Part shown: positions 50,066 to 63,634 of the stretch, piece after piece
Layout of the letters: the number at the start of each line of letters is the position of its first letter
Numbering within the stretch: position 1 is the first letter of the stretch
Origin: Himantopus leucocephalus
Lineage: Eukaryota > Chordata > Aves > Charadriiformes > Recurvirostridae
DNA length: 64,000 nt
Reading direction: 5' to 3'
Assembly: GCA_003993805.1 (NCBI GenBank)
Contig: RSEF01000005.1
Coordinates: 39,011,095-39,075,094 of the forward strand
Notes under the pieces: generated by a model
The model's database searches: none
What the model saw: the letters and a program-made list of their open reading frames with translations, nothing else
Told to the model about the DNA's origin: nothing
Position numbers and translations under genes: made by a program

Positions 50066-53000
50066 CTGAATTTCACAGTCAGCATCAGAAAACTAGCTTC
50101 AATTATTAGCTACAATTTCATTTGATTAAAAGCCCCTAATCTGGAGAGGCCCAGGACTCTGCTAGCTTGTAAATTAAGTTAACATTTTCCTTCACCTCAA
50201 GACAGGAGGATTGCTCAGAGCTAGGATTCAATGCACCACGTGTTTTCTAAAGATAAACAAGTGCATTATGTTACTGTAATTCTTTAACCTTCATGAGCCA
50301 CAACATATTCCTCTCAAAATATTTGAATGTTGTTCCCCGATTGCTATTAGGTATCCACCATACTTGAGAAAAGTCTGGAAAGCAGGAACAACTCTGTTTT
50401 TAATCAGAGGCCTCTGTCAATGGACCAGAACCCGGACCTACAGTACTCTATTATGCTGTGCCCCCTCTGCCCCCACTGCGCGCACACACACACAAGGGGG
50501 AGGACTGTGGGAGAAGCTAAAGCACTGCCACCTTGACATAAATCCAGTGATTCTTCTCTCCCAGCCTCACCTTCATTTGAGCTAGAGGACATGTTTAAGT
50601 GTGGTTGAAAAGGCAGACAGAAATAAGTTTCACAGAAGTTTAAAATACATGAATCCTCCATCAACACCCACCTGCTCCAAATTTAAAAAAAAAAACACAA
50701 AACCAAAAGAGTTATATAGTAGAAAGTTTGCTTTTTGTAAAGTTTACAGTGTTTGAAACTGAACTTCTTGTACCTACAGTTTACCGAAAAATTCCAGTTC
50801 AAAAAGCCCATCTTGTATTCTTTCAGTTAGCCACAAGAAAAGCCTATCACATGGACGAGATCAGTGAACAGACAGGAGATATGCCTTTGGTCGTTATGCC
50901 CTAGAATAACTTAAGAAACGTCACTCAAGATTGGTGCTGGGTGCTCTGCACTGCAGTGGGGGAGTTAAATCTCTTATCATTCTTTCTACTGTGATAAAAA
51001 TATGGAAAGAGTAAAAGAAACCATGAGAAGACAACTGAGAATAAATGCATTTGGCAAAATCCAGGACCCATTTGCACTGGCAGCCTCTTGGTTATTAATG
51101 CTTCCAGTGTCCATGGGTAACTTTGGCCCTCACCATTGCCTAGTACAATTGATAGAATACTTACAGCATAGCACTTAACTACCAAAAAAACAGAGAGAAG
51201 GGAAACAACAACTACAGTAAATGCAGTGTTTTCAAGTTACTTCCCTGTCAATTTGCAAGTCTTGGTGAAATCATACATCCATAGGATTATATCACTTGTA
51301 AATAAAAGCAAAGGATTTTAAAGGGCATTAAACGGCATAAACTTGGCCTACCGATAAACTGCAGCTACATTTACAGTGGAGGCATTTACAATAGTTTTCT
51401 ATTCATTTTAGTGCTCCATATTACACTACTATTCTGACTTTTTCCTGTGTGTGTTATTCATCTGGACAAGATCTCTTTTCACCAGGAATAACAGAAAGTA
51501 TGGGATTTATTGCTATAATGAAGTTCTTTCAAATCTCTGTTTTCTCTCTCTAAAGGACAGGAGGATAGGCGTTCATCTCATCAGGCAGCTTATTAGGATT
51601 AGCACTGAATAAGACACCACAGAATGTCAAGCCTATCAGTTACTAAACATGCATCATACAAACTTTGTCTTTGCGAGAACCTCTGCTCTGCATTTGTCAT
51701 CCACCTGAATAATTAACAAGTACATGCTGCCTGCCAGCAGCTTAGGGAATTAATTTTACCAGATTAAATGCAGATCACGTCTGCAAAAAACTCAGACCAC
51801 ACACATACTGCACTACTACCTTTCAAACATTAAAAAGCAAGGAAACAAGTTTTATTATGGTCGCAACTGAGTGACCTGAAACTTATTTATTATAGGTGTG
51901 ACTTCATAATCATTATGAAGTGGTCAGAGGGGTTTTAACACCTAACAAACCTCAGTTAGCATGAGGAGAAGCTATTTAAATAAATCTTCCTTTGAACACT
52001 CTGGAGTTACTTCACTGTTTAATACTATTCTTTTCCTCAAACACCGAGACAATCATAGGAAAAGCTAACGTCTGTGAAGACAGAGCATTTTTTGAAGTAT
52101 TTACTCTAGGCTCCTTAAAAAGAGATACAGAGATGGTAACTTCAGCATGCAATAGCATGTATATTGATGCCAAGGACTAAGAAACAAATGCAGTATCTCA
52201 TTACCTTACATTTTCTATGACCTAAGATAACACTTCCACAAAATCAGAGACCTGTTAAAGACTGGGGTATATTTGCAATGAAAAATATGACCAATTATTG
52301 AAAAAGATGATGAAAAACATCCTTCTGCACTATGCTTGATGAAAATTGTAACTGCATGGTGATTCTGTAACATTGTAGGGAGATATATTCTCCAAGAAAG
52401 AATCTGAGCGGTCAAAGAATTTACAGCTTCCAGGACACCCTTTCTGAACTGCCATTCCTCAATGTGCTGATGGCTAAGCAGGCATGTTACGTAGTTTGGA
52501 GCCATGGGACCATTTGCCATGAGCCTCCGCTAGTTCAGTACCTAATAAGGACAACAATCCCAAAGGAGTTAAAGGTGTCCACACGGAAATCTGCAGCCAT
52601 TGTTCCCAAACTCAAAGGACAGGAAACAAACCAAACACACACGAGCTTAATGCCGTAAATGTCTTAGGATGTGAATGAGCATAACAGAAGAGCCTACATG
52701 AAACAGAAAGCTCCATAAAGGAGAGCACTATAGCAAATGTATTCTATACCTACCTCTACCTAGCTACAGAAGTTACACCTATGTAACTCTAATATAAAGT
52801 CTACATCCTGGCAGATTCTGCAAACTTTCTACATACAGTACTCAAAGCAAAGGTAACAGCAGTCACAGGTATACATAACATGCAGGACTAGGACCTTTCT
52901 CTTAGAGAAGCATCACCTTAGTAAGGGAGACAAAGTGTTCCTCTTTTGACTCTTTTGTCCCGGGATGCAGCATTTCTACAGAATAGTGAGTATTCAAGAA

Positions 53001-54802
53001 CTCTCGGACTCATTAATCTGATCTTCTATTTGCCTTTCCTATTAGTTAAGCTTCTAGACTTCATACCAGACTCGCCACCCCTGCATCATCTATTTGGATA
53101 TAGATACTACTACAGCTTCCTTTTAATTAAGTGTATTATAATATTTTTGCTACCTTCTTAAAAACTGGCATCAGAGGGAATTTAACAGGAGGGAAATCAA
53201 CTGCACAATTACATTCATAATACATACAGCAGTAGTAGATGACCACATAATGTATGTTTTTCCAATAAACACTAAAGGCAGTGATTACAGATGGCTCTTC
53301 TATTTGTATTTAGTCTGACTGGGCTATGTACTGCTTCCAGCTCATAGAAATTAATGCAAGTGAAGAGCTCCTTCTGAAAGTTCTGAATTCAGAAAAATCG
53401 GTGTCTGCATGTATATATATTCCTTTTTTAAAAATAAATACATATATTTAAAATGGAAGGTAATTAAAAAAAATCTGAATGCTACCGAGTATGTTTTCTG
53501 CAGTTTTAAGAGGTTTTATGATGTATTGCAATAAGCTAGTGCCTTTTTATTACATAAAGTATTGTTACATTTTGAATCTATGGCTCCAAAATCTTTCCAC
53601 TCTCATAAAGTTACTATCAACAAATAAAGTGATTACCATTCCTGTGACCTACATTAAAAACAGCCAACTTAATGTGAACGAATTACCAGTTAATCATCAG
53701 AGTAAACAAAAATCTATTAAAAAATTGTATTGAAGTGCAGTACTTATTACATTGCTAAACATTAATGCAATCATCTACACAAAAATCATTATCTTTTTTG
53801 TTCTTTGCTCATTAATAATCACACCCTCAGAAATAAATATTTTGCATAAAATTAACATACTATATGCATTTATATTTCTTTCCATTTTTGAAAAAAATTA
53901 ACAAATTTTTGGTCTCCAATATTACAGCATACACTTTATCCAGGGAAATGACTGAATGCAGAGACAGGATGGTTTGTTGTTTGTCGTTCGTTTTTTTTTT
54001 TTAATTCGTGTTCTCCATGTTTAATATTTTGCTACCGTTATTGAAATTTAAATTGAAAAGGCTTGGTATTGTCCACAGCAGAGACCTAGTTCTAACCACA
54101 GTATGCCTATCACTAGCAAACTAAAATTGAGGCCCTGCCCTTGGCCTTGGGGCTTAATCTCTGGGTAATGCTGGAAATGTTGTTCCATGCATGGATTAGC
54201 AAATTAAAAGAAGTTACAAACCTCTACTGTGACTTCTCTAACTCCTGCAGTCCCTAGATCATCATCCGTAGTTCCAGCACTACGTTTAGGTGCTTTGAAA
54301 ATACACGGTAGGAAAAAGCAAATTGATAGAAATATTTCTGCTAACTACAGATTGGAGCTACCCATACCAAAAAACAAAGCCACAGTAGCAAACGTGCACA
54401 AACATTTAAATTTAGAATTACTAAACAATGTTAAAAAATATCAGAGAGTTTCTTTTGTCAGATGCAACTGTTTTTATTTCATAAAAAACAGCAAAAACCC
54501 ATAACCAAAAAGCGCTATGAGTGTCTATCAAGCTAGATCTGGTTAAATATACCATTATTTAGAAATTCAGCTAATAAAGACTGCTATATAACAAACGAAT
54601 CCAATTTTTTTCCCCCATTAGCATTGAAAAGATAATATTCAATTCAAGCCTTCTGCAATTCTGTTTACATCATAATGTTTTAACAGAACATTCAAATTGG
54701 TTAGCATCTTATATTGCACAATATACAAGCTTTGTGGATGCTTTTATTAAAACTTTGATAATTATTGATCTCAAAATAGATGCAGGTATAATAAATATTA
54801 TT
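50066..54802. other. AT-rich non-coding stretch
   Basis: No gene supported. A short (CA)n run lies at 50479-50494, and a 101-codon minus-strand frame (52215-52520) has no recognisable content. The nested inverted repeat at 51893-51944 is annotated separately. T-runs with GTTTGTCGTTCG lie at 53968-54001. Confidence 0.6.
51893..51944. repeat. Nested inverted repeat
   Basis: Inner arms ACTTCATAAT (51901-51910) and ATTATGAAGT (51912-51921) are perfect with a 1-nt centre. Outer arms TAGGTGT (51893-51899) and ACACCTA (51938-51944) are also perfect, with an asymmetric 16-nt bulge on the right side. It could fold as a stem-loop in RNA or bind a dimeric factor. No function is assigned. Confidence 0.6.
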
Positions 54803-54821
54803 TTTGCCTATTATAGGCAAA
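54803..54821. repeat. Short palindrome (8-bp arms)
   Basis: TTTGCCTA, TTA, TAGGCAAA: perfect arms with a 3-nt centre, within very AT-rich sequence. Confidence 0.7.
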
Positions 54822-56765
54822 TGTTCTTTTAAAGCAGTAACATACTCCATTTAGAACTTTTTGTTTTGTTAACTATTCAAGGGAAAAAAAAAATCCTCCA
54901 GCAATTTTGTAAACAATGTTCACTGCAAAGAAGAATCCATTACTATCTTAACAAATAGAGAAAAGTCAAATAACTGAATATCCATAAAGTCTCACTGAAT
55001 ATTTGAGGAAATGAGGGTATTCAGGCAGCCTAATGTTATGCATCTGATCTGTTTGTTAGGGAGGATGCATACAGAATATGCTAAGTTATATGTGCTCTTG
55101 GGATACCGACTATAAACCCTTTCTATTTCTGTGTTTATTAACATAAAATTTAACACATCCAGCGGAAAGTTGCCCAGCATCTTAATATTAGTTAATTCAC
55201 TCTTCAGCTTATCTGAGAAGGGGCTACTGTATTTTAAGAAGAAATAAATATTTGCTTGAACTTTGAGAAACACGACACATGCTTCTGTCTCTGTTCTAAA
55301 GTAATTCCAGCCGAGCATCAGTGTGCACAAGTACCCAGCCCAAGTTTGAGGAACGCAAATGAAGCTGAAAACACCAGCTATCATCTTGCCATAATCACAA
55401 GACAACAAATACCGCAGGAAGTGAAGTGGATTTCAGTATTGATGAAACACCCCGTCCCACAGTACTGGTGAAATACCCCAGCCACTCTGCTCCCATGACT
55501 TTTCTAGGATGAAATACCATCTCTGACTGCTGATGTCATACCCAGTGGATGTGGATGTGACTGGAGGTATCTACAACCTGATGGGAACACGGTCTTTCTC
55601 GTTAGTGGTGTGGCCCCTTGGCCCATGTATAAGAAAACAAGAACTAGTTTTTGGTTGGGAGGGTGCAGTAGTAATGGGGACCAGTAATCCCACAGGCTGG
55701 CTCTCCAAAAGACTCTAAAGACAAAGGCATCTCCTTCAATTTCCTGAGCAAAAAAAAAGCAGAGAGTGCCTGATGAGGCTGCATATATCTGGCCTGGTGA
55801 GCTTCATTAGCTCATCAGGACCACGTTCGAGACAGACACACAGGCCACTACACATAAAAGCTGTAAGAAGACAGCAGTTGTCTGTGGGTTCGAAAACACT
55901 ATATGCTTTGCCATGCCCCACAACAAATAGATTTTGAGCATTGATTTTGTACAGGGATTACAAGTAAGTGTCTTTCACTGCTTCTCACAATAATATAAAT
56001 GTATATTACTTTCCTCCTCTAGTACCAGGATTACTAAACCAACTGGAGACTGATGGCAAAATCACAGGCAGAAAAGTCAAGGGAATCAACCAGCTAGTTT
56101 CAGAGGAAAAGTCAACCAGGATTATAGCCTCCCCAGACTTGGCGTTAACTAACATAAAAAGTTCTCTGGGGTGGTTTTTTTGTTTGTTTTTTCCCAGACC
56201 TTCCACTTATAAACAAGGAGCATGCAGTATTTCTCTGAAGTACCTTGTAAGCAATGACAGTGGGAGCCAAATATAGCTAAACAGTTCAAGTGTATTTACA
56301 AGCCAGATCTTTCCTAACACGTGCCAATGGTTTCTCCATTCTGTAACACAATTATGCTTCGTGCCTGTCCTACGCAAACCACTTGAGGCGCGGAGGACAA
56401 TTCAGTGCCTAAACCCACTCTGGCCACTGATTTTTCTGCAAGCATTTCCAGCAAGGGTCCCATTCTACGAGAACTGTGATGATGATTCTGCAATATTGAC
56501 ATTTTTCTACTAGAAAGTTGACTGGGACCACCAACTCATTTCACACAGGCCATCCAGGAGCCATTGGATGATAATGGGTTTTAGTTTCCACCCACCTGGG
56601 CTACATTCAAACCAGTGACCTAAGGTGAAGGTCTCCACATCCCATTACCAAACCCTCAAGCCATTTAGTATCCTCATGTAGTAAAGCTTTTCCCCGCAGC
56701 ATAAAGTCAAGAGACAGTAAAAATTTGTTTATATCTGAAATCTGTTTTCAAGTACATGGTCAGTC
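54822..56765. other. AT-rich non-coding stretch holding the longest open frame
   Basis: The longest frame in the window, 138 codons on the minus strand at 54992-55408, lies here. It has no domain, signal peptide or transmembrane pattern I recognise. One such frame is about what chance gives in this length of AT-rich DNA, so it is not called as a gene. An imperfect inverted repeat lies at about 55795-55820 (CTGGTGAGC and GCTCATCAG). Confidence 0.55.
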
Positions 56766-57113
56766 AACGCCCTTTGATGCAACTACACAGAGATGAATTT
56801 TCANAGCCCTTTGATGCAACTACAGAGAGATGAATTTTCAGATATTAATTTGACTGAATATCTTTCAGTCAATACAAAAAGCCCCTGTACAAGGAGAAAA
56901 CAGATAAAAACAGTAGTACAGTATTATGCCATAAAATCCGAAATTAATTGTTTATATANCGCCCTTTGATGCAACTACACAGAGATGAATTTTCAGATAT
57001 TAATTGGACTGAATATCTTTCAGTCAATAGAAAAAGCCCCTGTACAAGGAGAAAACAGATAAAAACAGAAGTACAGTATTATGCCATAAAATCCGAAATT
57101 AATTGTTTATATA
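56766..57113. repeat. Triplicated sequence around two single N's (assembly joins)
   Basis: Three copies of one sequence are joined by N at 56804 and N at 56959. The first is partial (about 56768-56803, starting CGCCCTTTGATGCAAC). The second, 56805-56958, and third, 56960-57113, are each 154 bp with a handful of substitutions. The real locus most likely has one copy, ending TTGTTTATATA and continuing into 57114. The 64-codon frame at 56948-57142 is therefore an artefact. Confidence 0.85.
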
Positions 57114-60100
57114 AACCAAAAGTTAATTATTGTTATTATTAGATATTAAGTCTCTGCATGGTAATAAAAAAGAATAAACCATCAGCAGGATTTTGAAAAA
57201 ATATTAATAGTAATTCAAACAGCATTAGCAGTATTATCAAGACATTAAAGTATATCTATTTTTAATAAATTAAAGACCGAGCTACATGTAAATTATATGT
57301 TTAGCATTTATTCACATACAGCATATTTTCTGTTCACTAATACTAGTCTTTTTAATACACAGTTTAAAATATTAGGAACTGTAAATTATCTTGTGTGTTA
57401 AATATGCCAAGTACTACAGAAGTGTTAATTAATGTATTATTAAAGCACTTTTTAGAAGGAGTGAGAAGATATTTTAAGCAGTATGGGTTTCAACTAGAGT
57501 AAATGCACATACATTTGCAATGAGTTTAACAATTTATTAAAAATGATCTTGTACTAAATAATAAAAAAGGGGTTTTTTTTGAGGGTGGGGGTTTTGGGTT
57601 TTTTTTTTGTTGTTGTTGTTTGATCGGTTGGGATTTTTTAAATAAACATACCAAATACTATGCTAGGTTAAAAATACTTTCTCTGTAACATTCAGCCTTG
57701 AATTAAATCAGATAAAGATGAAAGTGAAGAATTTTGCCAACAGTGTTTCTTACTAAACTCACTCAGTTATGCCTTTCAGCCTGGTATATATTTTATATGA
57801 AGGATATCTTGTTAAAACAACTGTTGAAGGCAAGTCATGTCATATCAGCCACACACCATACCCTATGGGAGCTCAAATATTCCAAAATCTATGTTAATAT
57901 AATCTTGCTGCACAATTCAACGAAGGAAATACAGCAGATTTTTAGTGACATGCAAGACTTCATATAAGTACCACATTATCTATATGTCTTCCAGAAATGA
58001 GGTAAAGCCATAGCGAGGATTATACTGAATCAATTTAGGAAGGTAAATATTGTTAACAAGCACCATAAAATAGCCTAGTAGATGATTCTAATCTCTATTT
58101 ATCAACTAACAAGTAGGCTGCACTTCTCAATGCAGCTTCCAACAATATATCTGTAGGACAGCAATATTCTCTGGCTCAAGAGACCAATGCAACTTCTCAA
58201 CAAGAGGTTTGCGGCTTTCTAATACAAGATTTACTATGCATTATGCCTTGTGCTTCCACCATCCTTTTTCAAAGCAGTTTTTAAAAAGTACATGGCTTCT
58301 TGCCTATCTAAATCTTTTGAGTGTGTTTTGCCCTGGTCATAAGGACCAAGTACAATAGTTCAGGACATCCAGAATACTTCTTGCAAAGACAAAATATTGC
58401 TTGTTTCAGGATTTTGAACCTCAGAAACACCACATTTGTACAGTCATTTAGCTTTTGCTGAAAACGAAAACAAAACAGGGGACTGCAGGGGGTCTGACAG
58501 AGCTACTGCAGTTAATGGGTCCTTTGCTACTGCTCTGTGTGACATCCAAAACAGACTGAAAACTTACATGTTACAGGGACGGGAAAGGTGGAGACTGAAA
58601 CGGTCATGGAGGTGCTTAAGAATTTTACTAAGCTAGGCAATTACGAGTCCTTGCCAAGAAAGTCTTATTTTGTTTATTATTTGGGCTAGACCCCAAACCA
58701 CTTTTTTTTTTTTTAAATTAAGAAAAAAGCTAAACAACAAAAACTTGGCAGAGTCAATTCTCCTGTTTAACCAGGCCACTCAGCAGGCTGACATTCAGCT
58801 TTTAGACTGTATTTTTCAAAATATTTTCTCTTTACTGACAGAAGCTGCTATAAAAAATTTGTCTCAGCATCCAGCTGGTGATTGACAGCAGGGCCAGAGA
58901 GACTGTGGTAGGCTTAAGCAAGGGAAAAGAGCCTTAGCTGTGCCACAGTGGTGAAGTAGTATGAGGTTTACAAGAAATAATAAGGAGAGATAAAAGCACG
59001 TTCAGGACACATTTCTGAGACAAAAGAATAAAGGAACACTAATGATGCAATAGTAGGCATGACATTAAAATGAAAGCCTAGAAATACAAAATAGATAAAA
59101 ACAGAAAAAAGCTTAAGATTCCATCCTGCTTTCTTAAAATGTTTCAATAGGAAAGAAGCAAGTCCACCTTCTAGATCTAAAAACTCTCTACATCTTCTAG
59201 TGTACTGGAGTATCTAGGATCCCAATTTTGAAGTCAGAAAAAACTGTTTTCCCTGTCTTTGTGTCACTGAGATTGCAATTTTTAAATCAATAATTCTGTT
59301 TTTAAAGGTCATTATTTGATTCTAGCCCCTAACCAGACAATGGAGTTTTACCAAAATCCTGATATATTTAAACCAAAATATAGCCACAAGCACTCAGCAG
59401 TAAACATAGGTAAGCTTAGTGTTTAAATCTGACTAATAACAAGTGGTAGTCTTGGGGAAGATTTGAACATTTTCGCCATTCAAAGGCCTACACTTCTGCT
59501 GTCCGGGGAAGGAAGAGTGTACTACATAATAAGGAAATCCTCCTTCATCCAGAAGGACCCCAGAAAAAAAACACAGCAAAAATCCCAAAACTCTGGGGTC
59601 ACAGAGTGATTCACTTGTGATTATGGAAGGGGCACCGAAGTGTTTTAACCAAGTGTTCCTCTGCTATATCCAGCTTGACTCTGCACTCATCATGCAATTA
59701 GCTACTTGCACAGAGCGGTTAAATCTCTCCAGATGCTTTTTTTAGATGAGTAGGGAACTCTAAGGTCTTGCTTTCTTTTCCAGTAACATTACAACTGCAG
59801 TCAACACATGTTCAGCTTATCTGACTGATCCCCAAAATCTAAACAGTAAGCTGGCACACAACAGATCTTCCCTCTGATGCGTAATACTGTAGCAGCCGTA
59901 GAAGACTCCTTTCAACTCATCTAGCTGTTGTGTTTGGGCTTCACTACCTCTGCGAGCCTTTTAAGCCTCCTCTAGTCTGAGGAAACTGTATCACTGGCTT
60001 TCGTGATTTCCCTGGCGCAGTGACTTGGCCTGGCCTTTCCTGGTTCCCCCCCTCCACGACAGCCTACCTTATTCCTACAAGATAATGCTGGCCTTGTTCT

Positions 60101-61888
60101 CCAGCCATCAGGAGCAGAATGCAAGAGCTCTAGCCCTGGTGGTTTTGAGTTCACCCTGTCCCAATGTATGTAAAAGTTGAAGTAAGAGATATACAGATTT
60201 TCCATGGGTTCCAAAAACAAGTACCCTTGACTTTTGCTAGCGCATAAAGCGATAGGCAGTACAACTTTCCAGTTTCCCCATCACTCATGAGAATTGTCTG
60301 GGCTTCGAGCAGTGCCCTCTGAGGATTGCAGGGCTCTCCCCTTATGCATATGCCTCTCTCCTCTCACCACCACAGCAGTCAGCCTCTGCCTGTGCTATAC
60401 TCTTCAGCCACATTTCTTCTGCCTCAACTGACTTTCCAGGGACCCTGCTCCTGCACCTTGTACATGTTTCATTTGTCTCAGTAAGCGTGTTATCCATCCA
60501 TCCCTCCCAAGTCCAAGTCCGTGATTGAGTGTCTCTAGCTCTACAGTTTTAAAGACTCAGAGTTAACGTGTGCTCTTTTTTCCGCTCCTCTGGGCAGTCT
60601 TCCTATAGGCGTGCTCTGACTCAAATGGGAATGATTTAACTTTCCTGTTGTATGTGTTTGTGCATCCCTGAATATATATATGTACACCAGTGTGACAACC
60701 AAACTCATACTTGTCTGCAGATGTAATTAGCTACTTAGAGCAAGCTACAGAGTGGTATGGTGATCCCACCCCCCCCCATACGAGCCACATATCCACAGGG
60801 TAATCATCCTAAATAACTAGGTATTTAGGCTGAATTTCTAAATTACAAACAGTGAACTTCCTTCCATCACAAACATTCTTTGCTCCATATGCTATATATA
60901 TTTTATATGAACTTATTTTACACTGTATTATGACATATAGCTAAGAAGAGGGAGTCTACAGTAGATGTAAAATGCTACCGTTCCAATGAGACAGGATTTC
61001 ACGTGCGCAGGAGTTCGTGACCATGCAAGGCACAAGGCAAATGAGAGACTAGTCTTATGGCAACTGAAATAGTTAAAGGTAATAGCAGCTACTATCTAAT
61101 AATGGCCCATGCATTTCAAGGAAGGTAGATCTTATATTGAATTTATATTAAATCCAATCTTCCTCTGACAATCTGGAAAAACAATTTCTGGAAAAAGCCA
61201 CCCAATTATTCTGGTAGGAACTGAAAACCAGAAGTATGACCAGTGCTTTGGAAGAAAATAGTTTTCATCAAACCACTTTGTTTTCAAGAAATACTAGTGA
61301 GCCAGAAAGCAGTTTCTTGGGGTTTAAGGACATAGAAGGCTTTAAATGACAAAAAAAAAAAAAGTTATTCAAGGTATCCAGACTTTTTTCTTAACAGTTC
61401 TTAGAAGAAGGTGAGGGCATGAGCAAGGGGGTTAATAAAAGAAAAAGGCGGACAGAAAAAACACTGATGGACCATGAACATATAAAAATTGTTATCACAT
61501 AGAAGAACATGTTTTTAAAAAATTCTCTTGTATGTATACAAATCAAGGTTCTTTTCACCTGACTAAAATGAGGATAAAACACAGCAACATTTTCATATTC
61601 TAAATCTGCATTCAAATACATCATTGAAAAAGCCACATGCCAAAAAAATCTGTAAGCTATAGCATGGTAGTTCATTCTACCACAACATTTTTTTTCACCA
61701 GTGTGGTAAATTACGGCTCTGACCTAAATTTTCATGTTTATTGAGTGGATTGTTTACTACCATATAATAAACGTTGTAACACCAGTATTTATGTTTTAAC
61801 TAGTATTTTTTGAGCCCCTTACATCTGAGGCCATAATGAAATTATGCAGTACAGTTCCCCAATTACCTCCCTGCTTCATCATATTTAC
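57114..61888. other. AT-rich non-coding stretch
   Basis: No gene supported. The segment 57114-57560 is extremely AT-rich with many TAAT/ATTA cores. It is followed by the T/G tract at 57569-57640 and a C9 run at 60769-60777. Frames of up to 94 codons (61391-61675 minus) lack recognisable features. Confidence 0.6.
57569..57640. repeat. T/G-rich low-complexity tract with GTT repeats
   Basis: GGGGTTTTTTTTGAGGGTGG, GGGTTTTGGG, a T-run and TTGTTGTTGTTGTTTG. G and T predominate. Simple sequence only. Confidence 0.75.
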
Positions 61889-62066
61889 CTGTTTTTCCCT
61901 AGCAGACACTGTTTGCGGTGCCATCTGGAATGCATACTGTGGTCTCCTAAACACAAGCCTCAAGCCAGGGGAAACATCGTTAGAAGCAACGGGCACATTA
62001 AAACCAGTATCAGGCACTGATCTACCTACCCAAGTGCTCCTGACAGCTCTACAGAGTGCTGGTGTC
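61889..62066 (-). other. Possible minus-strand exon, unassigned
   Basis: On the minus strand this 178-bp segment is preceded by a pyrimidine-rich stretch ending ATGGCAG and followed by AAACAG/GTAAAT, a good donor. It lies wholly within a 129-codon open frame (61796-62185). The predicted peptide (including VPDTGFNVPVASNDVSPGL) is not one I recognise. The plus strand is also open over much of it (61836-62075), with its own acceptor-like CCCTAG at about 61898-61903. That weakens the case for either strand. It may equally be chance or a non-coding transcript exon. Confidence 0.15.
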
Positions 62067-63428
62067 CTGCCATAACAGGAACAGTGAGCACAAGCAGTGA
62101 CAGACAAAGCTATGGGGATAGCAATGAATAAACAGGAATATGGGTTAGTGATGGGGAGAACTTCAGTATCAAAACATAAGCTCAAAGAAGGGGGGGGGGG
62201 ATGACAGTAATTTCCTGTTTATAGTTACTACTGCATTTGGCCTAAAATATAATAACTTTCTGTTCTTGATGTCATCTTGCTACCTTTATGCAATATTTAA
62301 CACCCGTATCAAGTCAAACTATGTTTTTCATTCTAATGTAAAATTTTGCTTAAACACAACAATAAAGGGCGGATATTTGCGTACATTGGATTCAGCCATC
62401 CAAGCTGAATTTAGTTGTCTGTCAATCAAAAATATCTACACATAAGAGTCATCAAAGCAAGCCAGTGTGCAAAGCCACAGATATGGTATTGTGGGTACAA
62501 ATAGGAAGGGTATGATGACCATCAGTAAGCACTTATTTATTTACTTTGAGATTTACAAACTAGTCTTGGATAAGCACATGGAAGAAGTTAAAACAATACA
62601 CAAATGTTACTCTAGAAGAAGTTACATACCAAAATGAGTTTTAGTATATTTCACCAAATCACCTCTTATCAAATACATATCTGTAAATAGATAAGCCTTA
62701 CACCACGCCTTGAGTAAACACACTTGGAACACACAGAGCAGCAACTGCTAGAGCAGAGGAGCCCTTGTAGAGCCCTACTTCCCCTTTGCAAAGCCCGAAA
62801 TGAACAGCATTTTCTGCTACACCCCAGATTATTGCAAACATCTTAACAACACATGGATAAAGAGTGTTCATAGGCAGCCAGGAGTGAGACCACCCACGGT
62901 AGGACTGTGGTGTTCCCCAGTAGTAAGTAAAAGAAACAAAGAAACCTCCCACTTGCAACCATGAGCGTATTGCTGCCATGTCACCAGGACGCTTACAAGA
63001 GCTGTATGGCCAGTGCTAACTATCCTTTAGAAAGCACCCAGGTGAGGAGGCTCTACAAGCCTGGAAGCTCAGAGAACTCCTCCACCTCCTTAGACCATTG
63101 CTGAGGAAAAGGGCACTTACCCTAATAAGGACCAGTGCATTGACGGGTCAACAAATTCCCATATAAGAGTGATCTAAACATCTGTGAAACATGACATTTA
63201 TTCACCTTCCTATGAATTCTTAAAAGATTCTAAGAGTAGACTCTCCCTCAAATCAAGGGAAAAGATCTGTTCCTGGTTTTCGACCTAAAATAGATGGTAT
63301 CTGGTGTAAACAAGGCGGAAGGATGAATAGCTCATTGCTTGAACTATTTTTATTCTTCTGAAGGAGACATTGCTGCAGGAATGCATCAAAGTATCTAAGC
63401 AAGAGAAATTAAAAAACTTGGAGTGTAC
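62067..63428. other. Non-coding stretch
   Basis: No gene supported. There is a G11 run at 62190-62200. A 93-codon minus-strand frame at 62698-62979 (starting MAAIRSWLQVGG) is of modest GC content but has no identifiable domain, so it is not called. Confidence 0.5.
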
Positions 63429-63634
63429 GATAGTCTGAAAAGTTAATGTAATTTTTGACATTCTGGGATGTATTGCATTTCATTTAGCAACAATGTCAAT
63501 AATTAAATTTCAGTTTAACCTCCAAGAGACANTGATAGTCTGAAAAGTTAATGTAATTTGACATTCTGGGATGTATTGCATTTCATTTAACAACAATGTC
63601 AATAATTAAATTTCAGTTTAACCTCCAAGAGACA
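63429..63634. repeat. About 102-bp direct duplication around a single N (assembly join)
   Basis: 63429-63531 and 63534-63634 are the same sequence, starting GATAGTCTGAAAAGTTAATG and ending CCAAGAGACA. They differ by a 2-bp deletion in a T-run and one substitution. An N at 63532 separates them. Probably an unmerged overlap, so one copy should be collapsed. Confidence 0.87.

Noticed and set aside
54992..55408. 138-codon minus-strand open frame, the longest in the window
   Set aside because: No domain, homologue or splice context recognised. About one frame of this length is expected by chance in 64 kb of AT-rich DNA on two strands.
62698..62979. 93-codon minus-strand frame beginning MAAIRSWLQVGG
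   Set aside because: Looks protein-like at first glance but has no recognisable domain or splice signals, and frames of this length are common by chance here.
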